Shown: positions 58,861 to 64,000 of the stretch, piece after piece | Numbering within the stretch: the stretch's first letter is position 1 | Layout of the letters: each line of letters begins with the position of its first letter | NCBI RefSeq assembly: GCF_033097365.1 | Contig: NZ_AP028461.1 | Span: 2,356,001 to 2,420,000 of the forward strand | Length of the DNA: 64,000 nucleotides | From: Actinoplanes sichuanensis | Lineage (GTDB): Bacteria > Actinomycetota > Actinomycetes > Mycobacteriales > Micromonosporaceae | Direction: 5' to 3' | Program-made: the position numbers and the translations under genes | Notes under the pieces: generated by a model | Database searches by the model: none | Told to the model about the DNA's origin: nothing | Seen by the model: only the letters and a program-made list of their open reading frames with translations

Positions 58861-59426
58861 GGTTCGTGCTGCAGAACGACGACCGGTCGCCGCTGGAACT
58901 CGTCGCCGAGCAGGCGGGGTTGCGCCGGTCGATGGCCCCCGGTCAGGAACTGGTCATCGAATGGACCTGGGACGGCTTCGCCGATCTGACATGTGGCGCC
59001 GGGCGACTCGCGCTGTCGATGCCGCCCGGCGGAAGCATCACCGTCACCGAACCGGATCCCGCGACCGTCAACGACATCTGGAACAGTGCGGCGGCACCAG
59101 GCGACGAGGTCCGGGAGTTCTGGGTCCGCAATGCCACCGGCGAACCACTCAGAACCTTCTGGGAACCCTGGTGCGGCGAGGGCATGATCCCGGCGGAGGC
59201 CGGGCCGATGCGGGTCGAGTGGACCGAGAATTCCCAGGGCGCGGGCCTGATCTACGAGCTGGGCCTGCTCGTGGTCTGGGACATGAGGGGCAGCTGCCGC
59301 GCCTGGGAGCCGTCCGGCGCCGAGGTCTTCACCGGCGGCATGATCCCGTGCGACCCGGAAGGCAAGCACACCCCGCAACCCGTGCCGGGCTGGCCGCTAC
59401 CGACAGCCGCCGAGCCGACGGCGTGA
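58857..59426 (+). CDS. Hypothetical protein
   Basis: A 189-residue protein starting at a GTG that overlaps the stop of the NTF2-like gene (GTGA), so it belongs to the same operon. It appears beta-rich (RFVLQNDDRSPLELV, VIEWTWDGFADLTCGAGRL, MRVEWTENSQGAGLIYELGLLVVW) with four Cys. The end is Pro-rich. No signal peptide or membrane helix. I do not recognise a family. Confidence 0.65.
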   Translation: MRFVLQNDDRSPLELVAEQAGLRRSMAPGQELVIEWTWDGFADLTCGAGRLALSMPPGGSITVTEPDPATVNDIWNSAAAPGDEVREFWVRNATGEPLRTFWEPWCGEGMIPAEAGPMRVEWTENSQGAGLIYELGLLVVWDMRGSCRAWEPSGAEVFTGGMIPCDPEGKHTPQPVPGWPLPTAAEPTA

Positions 59427-59504
59427 ACCCGAGCCCCCGCGGGTCGCGACACCGGATCGGCGCCGCCCTGGGACGCGCCGACCCGGCGTGGTCCTCCCAC
59501 CCGG

Positions 59505-60113
59505 CTACGAGGATGTCCGGGAGGGCGCGTCGCTATTCGGTCCCTGACCATCGGCTTCGGCCGTATCCCACCACCGGGAAAGATCGGTGTCCGGTATATC
59601 CGGGCTGGTGAAATGGAACGGCACGCCGAGCGCCCGGGCGACGGCCTGTCCCTGATCGGTACCTTGCTGTGCCTCTGGCCAGGGCGGAACCTGACCGGTG
59701 AACAGTCGATGATCGCTGCCGTGACGCAGAGCCGTCAGCAACACCTGGTCGTAACGATCATGGTCTCGTCCGGGCCGTCGCACGATCGCGACGATGCAGA
59801 CGTACCAGCCCTGCGTGTCGCCGTCCCACAACGCCTCGATCGCGACGACCGGAGCCGTGACGGCCGCCGCCTTCTCGATCAGTTGCTCGGTCGTGGGTGG
59901 CGGTGGCTCGGGCTCGACCAGACCCAGCCGGTCGAGTTCGGCACGTCGCGCGTACAGCAATTCCTGCGCCTCGTACAGCCCCGGCGGTGGTTGCGGCCCG
60001 TTGTCTCCGCGAATGAGCACGATCGCCTCGAACAGCTTGCGGGCGCACAACATCTCGTCGATCCGAGCGCGCAGAGGTGGACTGAGCGCCTCCCACGAAA
60101 CCCGCTGATGCAT
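59505..60113 (-). CDS. Hypothetical protein
   Basis: A 202-residue soluble protein. The N-terminal helical hairpin RARIDEMLCARKLFEAIVLIRGD precedes PQPPPGLYEAQELLYARRAELDRLGLVEP and a beta/alpha domain (VAIEALWDGDTQGWYVCIVAIVRR). In the ribosome-associated or DNA-end-recognition hypotheticals of actinobacteria similar hairpins occur, but no family assignment is justified. It is convergent with the previous gene. Confidence 0.6.
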   Translation of the reverse strand: MHQRVSWEALSPPLRARIDEMLCARKLFEAIVLIRGDNGPQPPPGLYEAQELLYARRAELDRLGLVEPEPPPPTTEQLIEKAAAVTAPVVAIEALWDGDTQGWYVCIVAIVRRPGRDHDRYDQVLLTALRHGSDHRLFTGQVPPWPEAQQGTDQGQAVARALGVPFHFTSPDIPDTDLSRWWDTAEADGQGPNSDAPSRTSS

Positions 60114-60212
60114 CCCGCCATTGTCGCCGGATCATCGAGCCGATCCGGAGCCACCCCGCCTGAGGACGGGTCGCCGCGGCGGGAATCGCTGTTCGATCTC
60201 TGAGTGGAGCCG

Positions 60213-60650
60213 TCAGCCGATCGTGAGCAGCAGGAGCTCGTCGTCGGTGAGGGCGGCGATGGTCGTGCTCAGTAGGGTGAGGGTCTCTTCCATCGCGTAA
60301 CCGGACTCCTCGGCGTCGAGGCCCAGTTCGAGCAGGTCGGCGGGGTCGTGCGCGGCCGGGTCGAGGCGGTCGAGGAAGGCCTTCGCCTCGCTGGTGATCA
60401 GGATGGTGTAGTCGAGGTCTGCGTTGATCGCCTCGGCCTCGTCGAGTAGGCGGGGGCTCGCCAGGTCGACGTCGGCCGTCTCCAGGCCGTCCAGGACGTT
60501 CATCATCACGTACCCGGACCAGCCGTACTCCTCGGCGGGCTCTCTGCCCAGTTCCTGGAGGGCTTCCCAGGCGCTCTGCGAGCCGGCGGCGCCGACGATC
60601 GCCGGCAGGTCACTGATCTTGACGATGTACAGCGAGGCGATGGACGACAC
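60213..60650 (-). CDS. Hypothetical acidic protein
   Basis: A 145-residue acidic protein beginning at GTG 60650: SIASLYIVKISDLPAIVGAAG, then SAWEALQELGREPAEEYGWSGYVMMNVLDGLE, and a leucine/acid-rich C-terminus DPADLLELGLDAEESGYAMEE. No domain is recognised with certainty. It resembles small immunity-like or DUF1877-type proteins in size and acidity, but this is weak. Confidence 0.55.
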   Translation of the reverse strand: MSSIASLYIVKISDLPAIVGAAGSQSAWEALQELGREPAEEYGWSGYVMMNVLDGLETADVDLASPRLLDEAEAINADLDYTILITSEAKAFLDRLDPAAHDPADLLELGLDAEESGYAMEETLTLLSTTIAALTDDELLLLTIG

Positions 60651-60742
60651 CGGAGGAGCGTATCGGGGTCGCGGCGGATCCTTGCGCGGGTCCTGAGAGC
60701 GGCTTGAGGTTGCGTTGAGGGTGCGTTCCGATCTGTGGGGGC

Positions 60743-61522
60743 ATGAACGCCACCGCAGTCGCCGCCCCCGCCGCCACCGTCGCCCGTCAGAGCGAGGTCG
60801 AGCTCAGCGTGGTGGTGCCGTTCTTCAACCCGGGTCCGGTGGTGCGTCGCACGGTCGAGCAGCTGGTCGCCTGCCTGACCGAGGCCGGGGTGGCGTTCGA
60901 GGTGATCGCGGTCTCCGACGGCTCGACCGACGGCTCCGCCGCCCTGCTCGCGGGCATGGCGAACGTGACGGTGCTCGACAACCCGGTCAACCAGGGCAAG
61001 GGCGCCGCCCTGCACCAGGGGTTCGCCGCCGCCAACGGCGCGTGGGTCGGGTTCATCGACGCCGACGGCGACATCGACCCCCAGCACCTGGTCGACTACC
61101 TGACGCTCGCCCGCACCGGCGGGCACGCCATGGTCTACGCCGACAAGCGCCACACCGCCTCGGTGTCGGGTGCGAGCCGGGCCCGCAAGCTGATCTCGGT
61201 GTCCTACTCGACGCTGGTCACGGCCATGTTCGGCCTGACGGTGCGGGACACCCAGACCGGCTGCAAGATCATCCGCCGGGACGTACTGGCCGAGGTCCTG
61301 CCCCGGCTGCGCGAGCGGCGGTTCGCGTTCGACCTGGAACTGTTCGTCGCGACCAAGGCCGCCGGGATCACCGACCTGCACGCCGCCCCGGTCCGCCTCG
61401 AGACCCGCGTCGCCGGGTCGACGGTCACCACCAAGAGCATCGTCCGCACGATCCGCGACACGTTCACCATCTACGGCCGCCGCCGCGCGAACCACTACGC
61501 CGTCTACGCCCTCGCCGCCTGA
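60743..61522 (+). CDS. GT2-family glycosyltransferase (dolichyl-phosphate mannose synthase-like)
   Basis: A 259-residue soluble GT-A enzyme: LSVVVPFFNPGPVVRRTVEQL, AVSDGSTDGSAALL, FIDADGDIDPQHL (metal-binding DxD) and DTQTGCKIIRRDVLAEVL, the dolichyl/polyprenyl-phosphate sugar synthase pattern. It lacks the C-terminal membrane helices of many family members. It likely transfers a sugar to polyprenyl phosphate for cell-envelope glycans. Nothing else in the same pathway is next to it; the following gene is on the same strand 32 bp later. Confidence 0.88.
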   Translation: MNATAVAAPAATVARQSEVELSVVVPFFNPGPVVRRTVEQLVACLTEAGVAFEVIAVSDGSTDGSAALLAGMANVTVLDNPVNQGKGAALHQGFAAANGAWVGFIDADGDIDPQHLVDYLTLARTGGHAMVYADKRHTASVSGASRARKLISVSYSTLVTAMFGLTVRDTQTGCKIIRRDVLAEVLPRLRERRFAFDLELFVATKAAGITDLHAAPVRLETRVAGSTVTTKSIVRTIRDTFTIYGRRRANHYAVYALAA

Positions 61523-61554
61523 CCAAGGCATTGCGCAGATCCACAAGCCGACTA

Positions 61555-63198
61555 ATGTCGGCTGTCGTGGATGGACTATCGGGGCGGCTGGCTGGGGCGA
61601 TCCGCGAGTTGGAGGCCTCGTTCGTGATCGATCCGGCGGCCGCGCTGCGGTGTGCCGCCGAGGCGGAGGAGGTCGGCCGCGCCACCGGCGACGTCGAGCT
61701 CGAGTTGCGTGGTCAGGCTCTCGCCGCCGACGCCCTGCTGCGGCAGGCCGAGACCACCGGTGATGCGACCCGGATTCTGCGGACCGTCGAGTTCCGCGCG
61801 GCCGAGCACGATCTGCCGCTGCTTCAGGCCCGCGCCCACCGGTTGCTGTCCCGGGTGGCGGCGAACATGGGCGACTACGCCGGTCAGCTCGACCACGCGC
61901 TGCGCGGCTTCGAGTTGCTTCCGGCCACGGCCGGTCCCCGGATCCGGGTGATGCACCTGATGGCGCTGGCCGAGGCGCTGTACCGGACCCGGTCCATCGA
62001 CGCCGCGGTCGGCCGTTACCAGGAGGCCGAGCAGGTCACGCTGGCCGCCGAGGACACGCGGTTCTGCTCGTACGTACTCAATGATCTGGCTTATGCCCTT
62101 TTCGCCGCGGGTCGGGCCGGGCCCGCCGAGACGGTGATGAACCGGCTGCTCGCGCTCCTGGAGGGGGACGGGCAGGAGCCGATTCCGCCGATGCTGGACA
62201 CGCTGGCCCGGATCCAGCTGGCCGTGGGCCGCACCCAGGACGCGGTGGTCACCGCCAAGAAGCTGATGATGTGCGAGTTCGACCCGGAGTATCCGGAGGC
62301 CGAAGCGGAGGCGGTGCTGACCCTGGCCGCCGCCTACCACCAGGCCGGGGAGGTGGCCGAGGCGCAGGCCGTCCTGAACCGGGCACGGGAGCTGGCCGAA
62401 TCACCGGCGTTGGCCCGGTTCCGGGCCAACGTGCTGCGGGAACAGGCCGAGCTGTATTCGACCGTGGGCGACTTCCAGGGGGCGTTCCGCACGTACAAGG
62501 CGTTCCACGAGGCGAGTGAGGAGCTCAGTTCGCGGGAGCGGGAGGCGCAGGCCCGGATCCGGCAGGCGGCCTTCGAGACGGCCGAGGCCCGGCGGGACGC
62601 GGAGAGCTTCCGGGAGCAGTCGCTGCGCGATCCGCTGACCGGGCTGCGTAATCGGCGGTACGTGGACTCGCGGCTACCGTCACTGTTGACCGGCGGTACC
62701 GACGCGCGGCCGGTGACGGTCGCGATCGTGGACGCCGACCATTTCAAGGCGATCAATGACAACTGCTCGCACGACATCGGTGACCAGGTGCTGATCGTGC
62801 TGGCGGGGCTGGTCGGGCAGGCGGTTCCCGAGGTGGGTGGGTTCACGGCCCGGCTCGGCGGGGAGGAGTTCCTGGTGGTGATCGCCGGTATGGCGCGGGA
62901 CGAGGCACTCGCCCGAGTCGAGGCGTTGCGGGTGGCCGTACAGAATCACTCGTGGCATCTGCTCACCGGCGACCTGCCGGTGACGGTGAGTATCGGGGTC
63001 GCCTATGGTCGTCACCCGGACCGGTACGTGGACGTCTTGGGCGTGGCCGACCGCAACCTCTACGCGGCCAAGCGGGCCGGCCGCAACCGGGTCAGAACCA
63101 GCGCTGATGCAGCCGCCGCAGCGGTTTCGGGGCCCACCAGTTCCAGTCGCCGAGCAGATTCATCAGGGCCGGGAGAAGCAGGCCGCGCACGACAGTGA
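61555..63198 (+). CDS. TPR-repeat diguanylate cyclase (GGDEF), paralogue
   Basis: A 547-residue cytoplasmic protein with ~330 residues of TPR-like helices (GDYAGQLDHALRGFELL, SIDAAVGRYQEAEQVTL, GEVAEAQAVLNRARELA), a short coiled coil (REREAQARIRQAAFETAEA), and a GGDEF domain with DADHFKAINDNCSH and RLGGEEFLVV (nt 62857-62871). No RxxD inhibitory site is present. The C-terminal Ser/Ala-rich tail of ~35 residues reads across the 3' end of the opposite MMPL gene (107-bp overlap). It shares its whole architecture with the gene at 26829 (about 35 kb away), which suggests a duplication. Confidence 0.85.
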   Translation: MSAVVDGLSGRLAGAIRELEASFVIDPAAALRCAAEAEEVGRATGDVELELRGQALAADALLRQAETTGDATRILRTVEFRAAEHDLPLLQARAHRLLSRVAANMGDYAGQLDHALRGFELLPATAGPRIRVMHLMALAEALYRTRSIDAAVGRYQEAEQVTLAAEDTRFCSYVLNDLAYALFAAGRAGPAETVMNRLLALLEGDGQEPIPPMLDTLARIQLAVGRTQDAVVTAKKLMMCEFDPEYPEAEAEAVLTLAAAYHQAGEVAEAQAVLNRARELAESPALARFRANVLREQAELYSTVGDFQGAFRTYKAFHEASEELSSREREAQARIRQAAFETAEARRDAESFREQSLRDPLTGLRNRRYVDSRLPSLLTGGTDARPVTVAIVDADHFKAINDNCSHDIGDQVLIVLAGLVGQAVPEVGGFTARLGGEEFLVVIAGMARDEALARVEALRVAVQNHSWHLLTGDLPVTVSIGVAYGRHPDRYVDVLGVADRNLYAAKRAGRNRVRTSADAAAAAVSGPTSSSRRADSSGPGEAGRARQ

Positions 63199-64000
63199 CG
63201 TCGAGCAGCAGTGCCACGGTCATCGCGAAGCCGATCTCCTTGACCGCGATCAGGTCACCGAGCAGGAAACCGAGGAACACCACGCCGATGCAGAGGGCGG
63301 CGGCGGTGACCACCGGGCCGGATTTCACGATGCCGGCGTGTACGTCGTCCTCCTCGCGGATCCGGGCGAGCAGGAACACCTCGTAGTCCATCGACAGTCC
63401 GAAGATGAACACGAACAGCAGCACCGGGGTGGTGACGTCGATCGCGCCCCACGACTCGAAGCCGAGCAGCGCGTCGCCGACACCCCATTGGAAGACCACC
63501 ACGAGTACCCCGAGCGTGGCGAGCAGGGTGAGGGCGTTCATCAGTAGCGCCTTGACCGGGACGATCACCGAGCCGGTCAGCACGAACAGCAGCGTCGTGG
63601 TGGCCAGCACCACGATCAGCAGCGCGATCGGGAAACGGGCGGCGACCGAGTCGCGGTAGTCGACGAGTTCCGCGGCGGCACCGCCGACGTGCACCGGGAA
63701 CGACGGGTTCAGCGCGCGGACGGCACGGACGACGTCGTGCTCGGCGCCGCTCTCCGGGGTGACGTCGACGATGGCCGGTTCGTCGGGGCGCGGCGCCACC
63801 CGTACCACATCGGTCAGTGTGTTGATCGTGTTGAGGTAGTCCCGGACCTCGGCGGACGCCTGGTCGGCGTCGACGGTCACCTCGATCGGGTCGGCCTGGC
63901 CGCCGCTGAAGTCGCGCTGCACGACCTCGTGCAGCTTGCGGGCCTCGAACGAGGAGGGCAGGGCGCGGGCGTCCGAGTCGTCCAGGTTGACGGCGAACAG
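63092..64000 (-). CDS. MMPL/RND-family transporter, C-terminal part, 5' end outside window
   Basis: The frame is open to the right edge (303 codons seen, including the stop). After an outer-loop segment (VTPESGAEHDVVRAVRALN) come transmembrane helices ALLIVVLATTTLLFVLTGSVIV, LLMNALTLLATLGVLVVVFQWGVG, and the MMPL signature VFIFGLSMDYEVFLLARIREE with the functional Asp-Tyr pair. The gene ends in WWAPKPLRRLHQRWF. It exports lipids or other hydrophobic compounds across the membrane, driven by protons. Its stop lies inside the 3' end of the TPR-GGDEF gene. Confidence 0.9.
   Translation of the reverse strand: MFAVNLDDSDARALPSSFEARKLHEVVQRDFSGGQADPIEVTVDADQASAEVRDYLNTINTLTDVVRVAPRPDEPAIVDVTPESGAEHDVVRAVRALNPSFPVHVGGAAAELVDYRDSVAARFPIALLIVVLATTTLLFVLTGSVIVPVKALLMNALTLLATLGVLVVVFQWGVGDALLGFESWGAIDVTTPVLLFVFIFGLSMDYEVFLLARIREEDDVHAGIVKSGPVVTAAALCIGVVFLGFLLGDLIAVKEIGFAMTVALLLDVTVVRGLLLPALMNLLGDWNWWAPKPLRRLHQRWF

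Noticed and set aside
1..64000. tRNA, rRNA, riboswitch or transposase genes
   Set aside because: No cloverleaf, conserved rRNA stretch, known riboswitch core, or transposase DDE/Tyr motif was recognised by eye on either strand; a covariance-model scan would be needed to exclude small RNAs.

Overview
The window is chromosomal DNA of a very GC-rich actinobacterium. Codon use, GTG/TTG starts, translationally coupled operons and the gene families present (Pls/PosA synthetase, CU044_2847/trypsin and EACC1/caspase conflict genes, CBM2 secreted enzymes, many stand-alone GGDEF proteins) fit a soil Micromonosporaceae member such as Actinoplanes. The genus is inferred from gene content only. No rRNA, tRNA, CRISPR array, transposase or prophage was found.

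Layout. 1-6.4 kb: the 3' half of a polyketide operon (PKS C-terminus with dehydratase and phosphopantetheinyl transferase, ACP, hydrolase, glycosyltransferase, methyltransferase, degenerate galactokinase-like protein), mostly coupled by 4-bp overlaps. 6.4-10.5 kb: a HEAT-repeat protein and a DUF4352 protein. 10.5-13.7 kb: a protease/STAND/TPR conflict protein with a frameshift. 13.9-21.1 kb: PLP decarboxylase, pectinesterase, LPxTG protein, LacI-sensor/GGDEF fusion, flavin monooxygenase. 21.2-23.5 kb: MFS exporter with TetR regulator and a clear operator. 23.5-28.4 kb: lipoprotein with a CebR-type operator, small enzymes, an ATPase, a protein with an FSP-repeat tract, and a TPR-GGDEF protein. 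28.6-33.9 kb: a Pls/PosA-type poly-amino-acid synthetase coupled to an M1 peptidase.

33.9-41.7 kb: an Ltp-repeat protein, a pectate lyase-CBM2 under a second CebR-like site, a decayed pectinesterase, a caspase/EACC1 pair, a lytic-transglycosylase-like protein and a GH43 enzyme. 41.7-43.7 kb: a lipoprotein, an ECF sigma factor and a membrane anti-sigma-like protein whose outer domain is a paralogue of the lipoprotein. 43.7-46.4 kb: a multidomain RNA-repair protein split by one extra base. 46.4-51 kb: STAS, small unknown, GNAT, and a large secreted PA14/propeller/DUF1080 protein. 51-54 kb: AhpD-like and MarR genes with repeated operators, then a TetR gene with a tetO-like operator facing a His-rich repeat ORF and a truncated oxidoreductase. 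54-58.9 kb: hydrolase, a CD-NTase-like nucleotidyltransferase with a membrane partner (CBASS-like pair), HxlR regulator, and an operon of two imine-reductase-like genes and an NTF2 protein. 58.9-64 kb: unknowns, GT2, a second TPR-GGDEF protein, and the C-terminus of an MMPL transporter running off the right edge.

Themes: plant cell-wall breakdown with LacI-type control; secondary metabolism at both 1-6 kb and 28-34 kb; several candidate conflict or defence modules (trypsin-STAND, caspase-EACC1, CD-NTase plus membrane protein, RNA repair); and three diguanylate-cyclase proteins with different sensors. The best candidates for something undescribed are the two-gene CD-NTase module, the polyketide operon with its motif-less kinase, and the lipoprotein/anti-sigma paralogue pair.
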